From the IMG/VR virus record IMGVR_UViG_3300036944_000366, positions 1-62,536 of that record: a stretch of DNA of 62,536 nucleotides, one strand, 5' to 3'. Position 1 is the first letter of the stretch. The number at the start of each line of letters is the position of its first letter. This document shows positions 17,276 through 27,555 of the stretch, piece after piece. This DNA is from a virus. Under the pieces are notes generated by a model. That model ran no database searches. It was not told the DNA's origin and saw nothing but the letters and a program-made list of their open reading frames with translations. The translations under genes were made by a program, and so were the position numbers.

Positions 17276-18301
17276 ATGGCTGATCCAGTACAACAAAATG
17301 TATCGCAGACGACCATCCCCGACTATGCGAAAGAGTATGTCGAGCGGTTGTTGGGCAGAACCGAAGCCCTAACCGATCTGTCGTCCAACCCCTACATGCA
17401 GTACATGGGGGAGCGGCAAGCGCAGTTCTCTCCTTTGCAACAACAGGCGTTTGAGAACGCGGCACTGATGCGCAGCAGCCCCCAGTTGCAAGATGCAACC
17501 GGATTGGCCGGGATGGCGGGCTTGGGCGCTTTGAACACCAGCTACACGTATAGACCTGCTGACTTTACGGCCGAAAACGCTGGTCGCATGATGTCTCCGT
17601 ACATGCAGAACGTGGTGGACGTGCAGTCCCAGCAAGCCAAACGTCAAGCAGATATTGCTGCGCAGACTCAACAAGCACAAGCGGCCCGTTCGGGCTCGTT
17701 TGGTGGCGCACGTGACTACATTTCCCGCAATCAGGGCAACGCAGAGTTGCAGCGCAATCTGGCCAACATCCAAGCCACAGGCTCACAAAACGCTTTTACT
17801 CAAGCGCAAAACCAGTACAACACACAAAATCAGCTCAACGCTCAGCAAGGCCAGTTCGGTGCGGGCCTTGGCATGCAGGGTTTGCAGACAGCGCTTTCCA
17901 GCGCTAACACTCTGGGCAATTTGGGTAACCAGCAGTACACCCAGAACATGGGCATCACAAGCATGCAAAACCAGTTCGGTGGTCAACAGCAACAGCAAGT
18001 TCAGAACATGCTGAACAACCAATACAACGACTTCCAAAACTACCAGAACTATCCGTACAAGCAGTTGGGCTTTATGTCCGACATGCTGCGCGGTTTGCCT
18101 CTGTCGCAAACATCTTCAAACATCTACCAACAAGCGCCTTCCACGGGCGCACAAGTCCTTGGCGCAGCCACCTCATTGGGCGGTGCGTACTTGATGGGCG
18201 GTCGCAAAGAAGGCGGTGTTGTGGGCAGCTACGCAAACGGCGGCGCTGTGAACTCTCAGCCAGCAGGTCTGGCTGAACTGGCTCTTTCTCGGATGGCGTA
18301 A
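17276..18301 (+). CDS. Gln/Asn-rich internal virion protein
   Basis: 341 residues, strong AAGGAG site. N-terminal YAKEYVERLLGRTEALTDL and QFSPLQQQAFENAALM are followed by a long Gln/Asn-rich helical region (about 110-270, e.g. NTQNQLNAQQGQFGAGLGM). The C-terminus has a GGRKEGGVVGSYANGGAV motif shared with its neighbours. I recognise it as a recurrent phage virion protein placed before the giant internal protein. Probably part of the ejected core; exact role unknown. Confidence 0.6.
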   Translation: MADPVQQNVSQTTIPDYAKEYVERLLGRTEALTDLSSNPYMQYMGERQAQFSPLQQQAFENAALMRSSPQLQDATGLAGMAGLGALNTSYTYRPADFTAENAGRMMSPYMQNVVDVQSQQAKRQADIAAQTQQAQAARSGSFGGARDYISRNQGNAELQRNLANIQATGSQNAFTQAQNQYNTQNQLNAQQGQFGAGLGMQGLQTALSSANTLGNLGNQQYTQNMGITSMQNQFGGQQQQQVQNMLNNQYNDFQNYQNYPYKQLGFMSDMLRGLPLSQTSSNIYQQAPSTGAQVLGAATSLGGAYLMGGRKEGGVVGSYANGGAVNSQPAGLAELALSRMA

Positions 18302-18310
18302 GGATAAATC

Positions 18311-19876
18311 ATGGCAATCGACCAACGCGACGTCAGCTCCACATTGCGGTTCATGGATGACCGCGCCTTGCAGCAGTATGCTGCGATGCACAAGAACGAC
18401 CCTTACATCTTCCCTCTGGCTTTTCAAGAAAGCCAAAACCGCCAGAAGCTGCGCATGAACCAACAGGCGCAAGCCGGTGCACAGCCCCAGCCAAAAGTAG
18501 CCGACGCAGCACTGGCCCAGATGGCTCCCCCACAAGCACAACCGATGCCTGAAGCACAGGGTATTGGCGCGTTGCCTGCACCGAACATGCAGTTTGCAGC
18601 CGAAGGCGGCATCCTCGGTTACGACGATGCAGACCTTGCTGAGCGCAGCGAACCTGTAGTGATGATGGCTGAAGGCGGGGTTGCTCGGTATCAGGTTGGG
18701 GGTCCTACTTTTGACCCAGCTACAGGCGTGGTGGTTGCAGACCCTGCCGCTTACGGCGGTACAGACGACCGAACACTGTTTGAGCGCTTGGGCATCTTCA
18801 ACCCCGAGAACCGCCGTGCTTTAGAAAAAGCAGAACGAGAGCAAGCAATTCGGGAAGAAGCGGCCAAAGCTGCAAAAACCCCCGGCGCTAAAGCGGCCGC
18901 TGCCGCAGCCCCCACTACAACTACGCCTGCGCCAACAGTCGATGCCGCCCCCAAACCCGATACTACCCGCAAGACCGGCCCTAGCAATAAGCCAGCCGCA
19001 GCGGCATCCACCGCGGACAAGGGGCCAACAGGCATTGAGGCACTGGCAGACAAGCTCACACGTTCGACCGATCTTGCCCTTGGAGAGCAGCGCAATGCAC
19101 GCGCTGGGCTTTCATCGCGTATGGAGCAAGAAGCTACAGAGTACGCCGCCGACACCAAGAACAGAATCAAGGAAGAGGGCGACGTGTTCAAGGGCAAAGA
19201 AGAGCGCCTTGCTGCACGGGAAAAAGGTATTGAAGGTTTGGGCGACAAGTACATGGGCTTGGCGCTGCTGCAAGCAGGCGCTGCCATGATGTCCACTCCG
19301 GGCAACCTCGGCTCCGTGATCGGCAAAGGCATCCAAGTAGGAAGCGAGCGCTACATCGCTGGTATCGACAAGATCAACGCCGCCAAGGACAAGTTTGCCG
19401 AAGCACGCGACCGTCTGGACGACCTGCGCCTGAACCGCGACGACATGAACAAGAAAGAAGTTCGTGACGCCGACCGCGCTATTCGCACTGCCCGACTCCA
19501 AGGCCAGCAGTTGCTGGTTGACGGTGCTGGGAAAGACTTGGAAATCTCAAACGCAAACCAAACAAAAATCTTTGGCGCGGTTGCCAACGCAATGCAGTCG
19601 GACAAAGAAATCGCCAGCAAAGAAGGTATTGCTCGTTCGCAGATCGCAGCAACGCTCAACACGCCTGATCGCATCCTGTTTGACCAGCTGATGAAAAAGA
19701 ACGGTAATGACGCTACCAAAGCGTTGGAAGCGTTCAAGCTGGCCAAAGGCGACAAGTTTGATGTGCGCTCGTCGTACGCAGACTACCTCAAGGCGTTTGC
19801 GGGCAAAGAAGGTTTGACGCCTCCGATGTCAATGGGGGCCTACGCCGGGCAGTTTGGGGCTACTCTCCCACGCTGA
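18311..19876 (+). CDS. Alpha-helical internal virion protein
   Basis: 521 residues, AAGGATAAATC site. The N-terminus (LRFMDDRALQQYAAMHKNDP, then YIFPLAFQESQNRQKLR) is conserved-looking. Two EGG motifs (FAAEGGILGY, MAEGGVARYQVGG) echo adjacent virion proteins. An Ala/Pro/Thr-rich linker (about 190-235) leads into a long coiled-coil-prone region (about 245-440) with a hydrophobic patch near 315-340 (YMGLALLQAGAAMMSTPGN). It fits the pattern of proteins stored in the capsid core and delivered with DNA. Confidence 0.6.
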   Translation: MAIDQRDVSSTLRFMDDRALQQYAAMHKNDPYIFPLAFQESQNRQKLRMNQQAQAGAQPQPKVADAALAQMAPPQAQPMPEAQGIGALPAPNMQFAAEGGILGYDDADLAERSEPVVMMAEGGVARYQVGGPTFDPATGVVVADPAAYGGTDDRTLFERLGIFNPENRRALEKAEREQAIREEAAKAAKTPGAKAAAAAAPTTTTPAPTVDAAPKPDTTRKTGPSNKPAAAASTADKGPTGIEALADKLTRSTDLALGEQRNARAGLSSRMEQEATEYAADTKNRIKEEGDVFKGKEERLAAREKGIEGLGDKYMGLALLQAGAAMMSTPGNLGSVIGKGIQVGSERYIAGIDKINAAKDKFAEARDRLDDLRLNRDDMNKKEVRDADRAIRTARLQGQQLLVDGAGKDLEISNANQTKIFGAVANAMQSDKEIASKEGIARSQIAATLNTPDRILFDQLMKKNGNDATKALEAFKLAKGDKFDVRSSYADYLKAFAGKEGLTPPMSMGAYAGQFGATLPR

Positions 19877-19945
19877 TCTTTGCCATAATAGGCAGGCGCT
19901 TAAACATTCGGGGTCGCGCCACCCGATCACAATTCGAGAACTGCT

Positions 19946-22900
19946 ATGGCTGACAAAATCCAACTCCCCAACGGTGCTTTTTTTCCGGTCAAAGAGGGCG
20001 AAAGTAAAGAGCAGGCGCTGTCTGTCGCCAAGCAGATGTACCCCGATGCGTTTGCTCCACCCGTAGCAGAGAAATCCAAGGAAGACACAAAGGGTTTCAA
20101 AGCTGCCGCAGCCGCAGGCTTTGAGCGACTCAAAGGCGAAGCCGCACTGACCGCGGGTAAGCTGGGCCTGATGGATGAGGCCAAGGCCGAGCAGTTCCAA
20201 AAAGAAAAGCAGGCCGCAGCACAAGCACGCTTCACTCCCACCGAAGAAGGCTGGACCGAAGCGCCATTCCAGAAGTTCAAAGAAACCCTTGGCGGTTCTG
20301 TGCCGTACATGCTGGCTCCTGCTGCCGCAGGTATTGCGGCTTTGGCCGCGCCAGTATCCGCCCCGGTTGCTGCTGGCTTGGGTTTGCTGGGCGCAGGCGC
20401 TGTGTCTACAGGCCAGTTCACCGGCTCCAACCTTGCCGCTCAGATGGAGACAGGCAAGTCCCTGAAGGAGTCCAGCGGAGCCGCTGCCCTTGCCGCAGCC
20501 GTTCCTCAAGCACTGATCGACACTGCCGCCATGGCGTTGCTGCCCGGTGTGGGCAAGCTGTTCGGCTCTGTGGGCTCCAAGCTGACAACCGAGCAAGCCA
20601 AAGCGATTGCCAACCAGACGCTTGGCAAAGCGGTCATGGACTACACCGCCAAGACCGGCACGGCCATGACCCGAGAAGGTTTTACCGAGACTGTGCAACA
20701 GGTACTCGAACGCCTGCAAGCAGGCACGAACCTCGCAGACGAAGACGCACGCAAAGAGTACATCGAGAGTTTTATTGGCGGCGCAGTGCTTGGCGGTGCA
20801 GTCGCGCCTGCTGGACGTTACATCGAGCGCAGCGGTGCAAAAACGCAGGCAGCAAAAGTTGATAGGGAAGAGCGCAACGTAGCGGCCAAAACAGCCGCTG
20901 AGCAAGCCCGCATCGCAGAGGAAGCGGACGCTGCCCGTAAGAACACGCCTGAGTACGCCATGGAAGTTGGGCAGCAGTACGACACCCTCCTGCAACAGTT
21001 TCAGGCAAAGCAGGCGCAACTCAAGAAGCCCGGCAAAAATGCAGACCCTGTGCAAAAGGCGGAGTACGCTGACGCACAGAAGGAATTGCAGGCCCTGAAC
21101 GGGCAACTCAAAGAGCTGGTGCCCGAGTACCGCCGCACAGCGCCTATCCGGGCGCAGATGCCTGAGACGCTTGAGCTGACACCTTCCCCAGCAGAAACGG
21201 CAGCACCGACAGAAGCCGTTGAAGTTGACCCTACCCAGTTACTTGAGCGCAAGCGTCAGGCGCAGCAGCTGCTGGAGCAAAACCAGCAAGAGCTGTCCGA
21301 CGTAACTGCCGCAGGCAACATGGCCCAGTTTGATGCGGGCATGAAGCAACGCAAAGCTCTGCAAAAAGAGATTGGCCAAATTGACGCGCAGCTTAAACAG
21401 GCCGGTGTAGAGGATGTGCAAACAGACCCCGCCGCTATTCAGGCGCAACTTGAGAAAGAATACGCGAAGCTCTCCAATATGGCAGGAGCGGGGTTTGATC
21501 CGGACAAGGCCGAACGCCAACGGGCAAAGATCACAAAGCTCGAAACACAGCTTCAAAGTGTTGCAGGCGGACAACAAGGTCTTGACTTCGGCGCTACTCG
21601 CACGTTGGAGCTCCCTCTTACTGCTGCGCAGAACCAACGCGAAGCTATGGCAGCACGCGGCACGGCCGCAGGCCAGCAACGTATTGCCGGTGTGGAGGAA
21701 GAAGAGCAAGCGCTGTTGGAAGAGCAGCGTGCGCAAACGGAACGAGACCTACAAGAAGCCCAGCGCGTGCAAGCACTTGGCGGAGAGTTTGCTGGGTTGC
21801 AGCGGATGCAGGCAGCTCCTGCCGGTATCTCCGACCAGTTTGGTTTGTTTGGTACTGAGGAGCTGCCACCCGCAGGGTCTGCGGGTATTGGGCAGATGAA
21901 GCAAAAGTTGCTGGGCGAAGACGTTACGTTTACCGCCGAGGAAGACAAACCGCGTGACCTGCGCCGTGTACCCGGCGCTGAGTTCAAACTCCGTGGCCGC
22001 AATGAAGGCACTGCGCCTGTTACACGCGATGAGCTGGCAGACCGCCTTAACCGTGTGCTGTCTACGTACGACCTGTCACCAGAAGCAGTTGAACTTTTGC
22101 AACGCGCTGAGAAAGCGTTGCCGCAGTCAGGCGCTGACTATTTTGCTTTGCTGGACGAACAGCTGGCCAAGATTGAAAGTGGTGAAGAAGGCGTGCCCCG
22201 TAAGGGACAAAGCCGCACAGCCGAGCTCCAGACATTCCCTGCGGCTCCGGCACAGCAGGCACGCGCATCTACTACAGCGCCAACAGAAGCTGGCGTTCGC
22301 CAAGTCGAACAAATTACTGGCGCAGTTCCGGGGCAAGCTGCTTCCAAGTTGAAGACTCCTATTGCGCAGCCAGAAGCTGAAGACCGCCGCACAGGCGTGC
22401 GCGGTGCAGCCGACGTAACAAAACGCGTGGACGATACGCAGGCATCCACACTGCGCGGTCCTTCTGCGCAAGCAGGCGAGTTGTCTTTGGCCAACGAGTT
22501 GGCGGAGCCTTTGCGTATACAAGAAGAAGCTGCCCGCGAAGACACTGGCCAGAAGTCGTTGTTCCCTGAAGAACAAGAAAAGCTGGGCTTCATCAAAGGC
22601 AATCGCGGTGCTTTCCAGATGTTCATGAAGAGCAAGTTCGTGCAGAACTTGCGCCAGCAGTTGCGCCGTGACGAGGAAATCGCCAAGCGTGCGCAGGCCA
22701 TCCCTGCGCTGGAGAAGCGTGCCAACAGCTTGATTGCCGAGATTGAGGACATCCTCAAACAGTACGCCGAGTACCGCAGTGCCGACGCCGTTGTGAAAGC
22801 CAACAAGGACGTGGCCAAAGCCAAACGTGACATGGCCGAAATCCGCGCAGCCGCCAGCAAGTCCACCGTGGACCGCATGCTTCTTGCCGGAGCCATCGAA

Positions 22901-25900
22901 GACCTCAAGCAAGCGCGTAAACAAGTCATTGAGCAGGGCTACACCGAAGGCGGTGTGCAGGAGTTGATCGCCAACATTGACGACGTCAACGCGCAGTTGC
23001 AAGACGCGCAGACAGACATGGCCCTGCTCAACTCAGCGTTGTCCGTGCTTGACGGTCAGATGCAGTCGTTTGCCGCTGTTCAGAAACTGACAGCACTGAT
23101 CGACAAGGCTCCGTCGGTCGAACGTATCGACCAAGCCAAGCAAGAGTTTGCGGCTGTTCGGGCCGAGCTGGAGGTCCTGCAAACTGAAAACAACGAACTG
23201 CAAACACGGTTGCGCAAAGACGCGGCAGACAAACGCCGTGCAGACGAGGCCGTCAAAGCAGCGGAGCGCAAAGCACAGGCGGCTGCGGGGCAGCTCAAAC
23301 CGTCCGAGCAAGCGCTCAACAACTTGCCAAACTATGACAAGGCTACGCAGTACCCGGCGCTGACTGAAGCACAAATGCTGGCGCGTGAACAAGGCGGCAC
23401 AACGCCCACACTGTCGGCAGCAGAAACAACGCAAATCAATGGCGACCCCGCACAAGTTCTTGGCGGCTATCGTTCACGCATTACTGACTTGGAAAAGCTC
23501 ATCAGGCAGTCGCAGGATAAATCCAAAACAGCGCTGGCCAAAGACATGGTGCAGCCTGCACAAAACCTGCGCGATGCCCTTGATAAAGCGTACAAAAAAG
23601 CCAAGTCTGCTGCCGAGCGAGATGTGCTGGGACCAAAACTGGATGCAGCCGAAGCCAAGTTGGCGCAAGCTAAAGCTGAGCTGGCCAACACGCAGGTAAT
23701 CTGGGTGGGCATGAAGAAGCAGATCAACGACTTGGCCAACGTCATGGCTCGCGCTGACTGGCTGGAAGGGCTTATTGCTGAAGGTAAGATTGAATTGGAA
23801 GCGCCCGCTGCCGCAAAGGTCCGGGCCAAACCCACAGCAGAAGAAGCCGCCACCACACGCGCAGCACAAGCCAAAGCCGCAGCAGAGCGCACAACTGCGC
23901 CTGCAACATCCGGCGAAGCGCTGACACGTTCGGAAGCCGCCAAGGCACGCCAGTCCCAAAAGACTTTGTTTGAAGGCAAAGGCGTGCCTGAAGGGACGGC
24001 AAAAGAAATCCCAATGACTCCCGCTGAGCGTTTGGCGGCTATGCAAAAAACCGCTGCGGCGCGGAACAAAGCGCTGTATCGTGTATCCGCCACAACCGGC
24101 CCAAGCATGAGCGTAGCTCAAGTGCAAAAAGTCTATGACGCGCTGACAGGTGCGTGGGTGAACAAGCCTGAGACTGTTGTGGTGGCGGATGAAAAAGGTT
24201 TGCCCATCCGTATTCGCAATCAAGCAGAGCGCGATGGTATGACCGGCAAGATTCCCGGTTTGTATGACCCCGTAAGTGGCAAGGTGTATTTGGTTGCGTC
24301 CAACCTGCGCAGCGTCAACGACGTGATCCTGACGACAGTGCACGAGATTGCTGGCCACTTTGGCTTGCAGTCCATCCTTGGCGACACCTACGCCAAGACC
24401 ATGACCGACATCTACAACGGCAACGCAGCTATCCGTAAAGCTGCCAACGCCAAGATGAAACAGGTCAAGTCTCTTGACCAGAACACCGCCGTGGAAGAAG
24501 CGCTGGCAGAGCAGGCCGAGTTGGACCCCAACGCGCCGGATACCCGCAGCGCCATGCGCAAGATTTACGACACCCTGAAGAAGTGGGTGCGCGACACCTT
24601 GGGGTTAAAGGACACCGTCACAGACGCACAGGTCAACCAGATCATTGCCAACGCCCGCAAGTACGTCATCCAAGGCGGCGAAGCCGGTACGGGTACGGCT
24701 GGCGTAGCTACGCCGTCATACCGCTCAAAAACCACAGCACCCGCCAACGCACTGGAGTCATTGGCCCAAGACATCACAGCGCAGCCCAAGACCCTCAAAG
24801 AGAAGCTGGGCAACAACTTGGCGTTGCAGGCTGAAATGCAGGCCGTGGATATGCGGGCGGGTTTGCGTGACGTGCTCAAGTTTGGCGACGACAACCTGTT
24901 CACACAAGCGATGTACCACGTGCGCAAGGCCGAGCAGAAGATGGCGCAGATGTTCACCGTGATGAACAGCGGCCCGCTGGTGGCTTACAAAGACGAGAAA
25001 GGTCTCGTCGGCTACCGCAGCTCAAACCAGAACAGTGCTCGGGAAGTGTTTGACGCCATCGCTGACATCCCTGTGGACGACCCACAACTGAAGACCAACA
25101 TCGCGCAAGCGTACATGGTTGCTCAGCGTGCGCAAAACAAAGGTCTGTCCAAGCTGGACTTCGGTGAGTTGGGTATCACAGAGGAAAAACTGCAAGCCGC
25201 CTTGGCAGCAGCCAATGCCGACCCTGCCTTGAAAGACGCGCTGGAGAACGTGCGCCGCAAGTACAACGCCTACAACAAGGGGTTGATCGAGTTCCTCGCC
25301 AGCTCTGGCCGCATCTCCAAGAAGACGGCCGCTGACTTGCTGAAAGACGGCGACTACGTGCCTTACTACCGTGTGCGTGACAACGGCACAGCCGAGCTGA
25401 ACTTCGGCAACAACGTCACGTTCAACGTGGGCGACATCCGCCGCCAGCCATACCTTGCCGAACTCAAAGGCGGCGAGACCAAACTGCTGCCCTTGAACGA
25501 AGCCATCCAGCAAAACACTTTGCTGCTGACGGACATGGCGTTGACCAACAACGCCACCAAGAGCGTGGCGTACGGCTTGCAGGCTCTGGGCAAAGGCATG
25601 GGGCCAGTCGATCCGAAGACAGGCAAGCCTACAAACCTGATGCCCATCAAACCCGGCAAAGGCCCAGCAGACGCCCGTACTATCCGGTTCTTCCAAGAGC
25701 CGGACCCAAACAAGCCAGACGACACTGGTGAGCGCCACGTTGTGGTGGAGACCAAGGGTACGCTTGCCGAAGGCGTCCCTGCGGAACTCGTGGTACAGAG
25801 CTTGGAAGGCTCAAGCCTTGCGCTGCCCGGCTTCCTGAAACTGGGCGGTGTTGCTGCCGATCTGTTGCGTGCTGGTGTGACCCGCACACCTCTGTACATT

Positions 25901-27376
25901 GCCCGCAAACTGCTGCGCGAACCCATGGCCGCGTCGTTTACCGGCGGTCTGGAGTCAAACACGTTCTCGTCCATCTTCAAGGCAGGCGCTGAGTATCTAC
26001 GCATGAGCACTGGCCGCAGCGACATGCAGGCCAAGCTGATCGAGAAAGGCTTGATCCAGTCCAACATCTTCGCAGGCGACATGTCTGACATGAAGAAGAT
26101 GGCGCTCCAGCTTGCCAGCGGTAAAGACCAAAACGCTTTTGAAAAGCTCCTTGCTGCGGCTGACCGTTCTGCGATGCGGGCGGACGCCGCTACGCTGGCG
26201 CTGGTGCTCAAAAACGCTGAAGCCAACGGCTTGTCCGAAGTCGAGGCCGATATGGCCACGATGGAGTCGATGAACTTCTACAAGCGCGGGCTGTCGCCAA
26301 CGCTGCAATACGCAAGCCGCCTGATTCCGTTCTTCAACGCCCAGATTCAGGGTCTGAACGTGTTGGTCAAGGCAGCGCGAGGCAACATGCCGTTCGAGGA
26401 ACAGCAGCAAATCAAGCGCAAGTTCTTCAACAATGCGCTGTTGTTGACCGCCACCGGTCTGGTGTATGCCATGGCCATGGAAGACGACGAGACTTTCCGC
26501 AACGCACGCCCACGGGATAAGTACTCCAACTTCTTCATGCCGATCCCCGGCGTGGATGAGCCACTGAAGTTGCCAATCCCGTTTGAAGCGGGTTACTTCT
26601 TCTCCATGGCGGTTGCCGCTGTGGATGCAATGCGTGCCGAGACTGACGGCAAAGCGCAGTGGCAGGCTATCCGTGATCTGTTCTTGGGCTCGGTCCCCGG
26701 CTACTCGTCCATGGGCATGCCGCAGATCGTCAAGCCTGCCTTTGAGGTGTGGACCAACAAGAACTTCCTGACTGGCGGTCCCGTTGAGTCGTTGCGTTTG
26801 CAGGGCATGAACCCAGAAGAGCGCTACCTTGCCACCACGACAGAGCTGGCCAAGCAGATGAGCAAGGCGGTGCCTATCTTGTCCCCCGTCCAGATCGAGC
26901 ACATTGTGCGCGGGTACTTGGGTGTGCTGCCTCTGGCAGCAGCGGCTGGGGCCAACGGTTTGTTTGAACGTGAAGGCAAGGGCGAGAAGCCTGAAGGCCG
27001 TGCGTCAGACCTGCCGCTGGTGGGTACCGCCTTCCAGAAGAAGTACGGCGGTGCTGATGCTGACGTTGTGTTCCGTGAAGCCAAAGAAGCCGAGCAGACA
27101 CGCAACACGCTCAACAAAATGCTCAAGGAAGGCCGCAAAGAAGAGGCCATCGAGTTCCGTGATGCAAACCGTGCCGAGCTGGCGCTGGCTTCTGTCGCAG
27201 GGCAGTACCGCCAAGTGGTTGGGCGCATCAACGAGGACATCCGCCGCACGCAAGAGCGCACCGACTTGAACGCTCAGGAAAAGCGTATCCGACTGGACGC
27301 GCTGGACAAGGCCAAGCAAGACCGCGCCGATGCTTTCCTCAAAGCACAGCGCAGAATTGAAGAAGCTCAGCGATAA
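19946..27376 (+). CDS. Giant polyvalent virion protein with zincin metallopeptidase motif
   Basis: 2,476 residues. N-terminal about 300 residues include Ala/Gly-rich hydrophobic helices (near 110-150). Long charged coiled coils fill about 320-1400. A peptidase-like region follows: HEIAGHFG at 1466-1473 supplies two candidate zinc histidines and the catalytic glutamate, and EE at 1517-1518 may give the third ligand. The C-terminal half is globular, and its last about 200 residues (SLRLQGMNPEERYLATTTEL, IEHIVRGYLGVLPLAAAAG) resemble the LPD38 domain of large polyvalent proteins. Such proteins are packaged and injected to act early in the host. The ribosome site is weak (GAGAA). The stop overlaps a convergent gene by 10 bases. 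Confidence 0.75.
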   Translation: MADKIQLPNGAFFPVKEGESKEQALSVAKQMYPDAFAPPVAEKSKEDTKGFKAAAAAGFERLKGEAALTAGKLGLMDEAKAEQFQKEKQAAAQARFTPTEEGWTEAPFQKFKETLGGSVPYMLAPAAAGIAALAAPVSAPVAAGLGLLGAGAVSTGQFTGSNLAAQMETGKSLKESSGAAALAAAVPQALIDTAAMALLPGVGKLFGSVGSKLTTEQAKAIANQTLGKAVMDYTAKTGTAMTREGFTETVQQVLERLQAGTNLADEDARKEYIESFIGGAVLGGAVAPAGRYIERSGAKTQAAKVDREERNVAAKTAAEQARIAEEADAARKNTPEYAMEVGQQYDTLLQQFQAKQAQLKKPGKNADPVQKAEYADAQKELQALNGQLKELVPEYRRTAPIRAQMPETLELTPSPAETAAPTEAVEVDPTQLLERKRQAQQLLEQNQQELSDVTAAGNMAQFDAGMKQRKALQKEIGQIDAQLKQAGVEDVQTDPAAIQAQLEKEYAKLSNMAGAGFDPDKAERQRAKITKLETQLQSVAGGQQGLDFGATRTLELPLTAAQNQREAMAARGTAAGQQRIAGVEEEEQALLEEQRAQTERDLQEAQRVQALGGEFAGLQRMQAAPAGISDQFGLFGTEELPPAGSAGIGQMKQKLLGEDVTFTAEEDKPRDLRRVPGAEFKLRGRNEGTAPVTRDELADRLNRVLSTYDLSPEAVELLQRAEKALPQSGADYFALLDEQLAKIESGEEGVPRKGQSRTAELQTFPAAPAQQARASTTAPTEAGVRQVEQITGAVPGQAASKLKTPIAQPEAEDRRTGVRGAADVTKRVDDTQASTLRGPSAQAGELSLANELAEPLRIQEEAAREDTGQKSLFPEEQEKLGFIKGNRGAFQMFMKSKFVQNLRQQLRRDEEIAKRAQAIPALEKRANSLIAEIEDILKQYAEYRSADAVVKANKDVAKAKRDMAEIRAAASKSTVDRMLLAGAIEDLKQARKQVIEQGYTEGGVQELIANIDDVNAQLQDAQTDMALLNSALSVLDGQMQSFAAVQKLTALIDKAPSVERIDQAKQEFAAVRAELEVLQTENNELQTRLRKDAADKRRADEAVKAAERKAQAAAGQLKPSEQALNNLPNYDKATQYPALTEAQMLAREQGGTTPTLSAAETTQINGDPAQVLGGYRSRITDLEKLIRQSQDKSKTALAKDMVQPAQNLRDALDKAYKKAKSAAERDVLGPKLDAAEAKLAQAKAELANTQVIWVGMKKQINDLANVMARADWLEGLIAEGKIELEAPAAAKVRAKPTAEEAATTRAAQAKAAAERTTAPATSGEALTRSEAAKARQSQKTLFEGKGVPEGTAKEIPMTPAERLAAMQKTAAARNKALYRVSATTGPSMSVAQVQKVYDALTGAWVNKPETVVVADEKGLPIRIRNQAERDGMTGKIPGLYDPVSGKVYLVASNLRSVNDVILTTVHEIAGHFGLQSILGDTYAKTMTDIYNGNAAIRKAANAKMKQVKSLDQNTAVEEALAEQAELDPNAPDTRSAMRKIYDTLKKWVRDTLGLKDTVTDAQVNQIIANARKYVIQGGEAGTGTAGVATPSYRSKTTAPANALESLAQDITAQPKTLKEKLGNNLALQAEMQAVDMRAGLRDVLKFGDDNLFTQAMYHVRKAEQKMAQMFTVMNSGPLVAYKDEKGLVGYRSSNQNSAREVFDAIADIPVDDPQLKTNIAQAYMVAQRAQNKGLSKLDFGELGITEEKLQAALAAANADPALKDALENVRRKYNAYNKGLIEFLASSGRISKKTAADLLKDGDYVPYYRVRDNGTAELNFGNNVTFNVGDIRRQPYLAELKGGETKLLPLNEAIQQNTLLLTDMALTNNATKSVAYGLQALGKGMGPVDPKTGKPTNLMPIKPGKGPADARTIRFFQEPDPNKPDDTGERHVVVETKGTLAEGVPAELVVQSLEGSSLALPGFLKLGGVAADLLRAGVTRTPLYIARKLLREPMAASFTGGLESNTFSSIFKAGAEYLRMSTGRSDMQAKLIEKGLIQSNIFAGDMSDMKKMALQLASGKDQNAFEKLLAAADRSAMRADAATLALVLKNAEANGLSEVEADMATMESMNFYKRGLSPTLQYASRLIPFFNAQIQGLNVLVKAARGNMPFEEQQQIKRKFFNNALLLTATGLVYAMAMEDDETFRNARPRDKYSNFFMPIPGVDEPLKLPIPFEAGYFFSMAVAAVDAMRAETDGKAQWQAIRDLFLGSVPGYSSMGMPQIVKPAFEVWTNKNFLTGGPVESLRLQGMNPEERYLATTTELAKQMSKAVPILSPVQIEHIVRGYLGVLPLAAAAGANGLFEREGKGEKPEGRASDLPLVGTAFQKKYGGADADVVFREAKEAEQTRNTLNKMLKEGRKEEAIEFRDANRAELALASVAGQYRQVVGRINEDIRRTQERTDLNAQEKRIRLDALDKAKQDRADAFLKAQRRIEEAQR

Positions 27377-27555
27377 AACCACACCCCGCTCAGTCCCTTG
27401 TGGACGGCGGGGTAGGCTTTGGCATCGAAGATGCGGCAGCGCAGCGCCTCACTGAGGCCTGCTTTGCGTACTGCTTCGGAGTTGAGGCAGGGGATGAAGA
27501 ACCCCTGCCCCCGCTCAACTCGTGCCCAAGGGAATGCTCTGGAGTACCGAGTCAT
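27367..27555 (-). CDS. Small hypothetical protein at the convergent junction
   Basis: 62 residues. Starts 41 bases inside the primase gene and ends 10 bases inside the rightward giant gene, so both ends overlap. Its sequence (ARVERGQGFFIPCLNSEAVR, AYPAVHKGLSGVWFYR) resembles small phage proteins with a GxxFFVP core and a C-terminal aromatic strand, which argues against chance. The ribosome site is weak (GAG 9 bases upstream). It fills most of the 138-bp gap between the convergent operons; no separate terminator hairpin is obvious there. Confidence 0.5.
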   Translation of the reverse strand: MTRYSRAFPWARVERGQGFFIPCLNSEAVRKAGLSEALRCRIFDAKAYPAVHKGLSGVWFYR

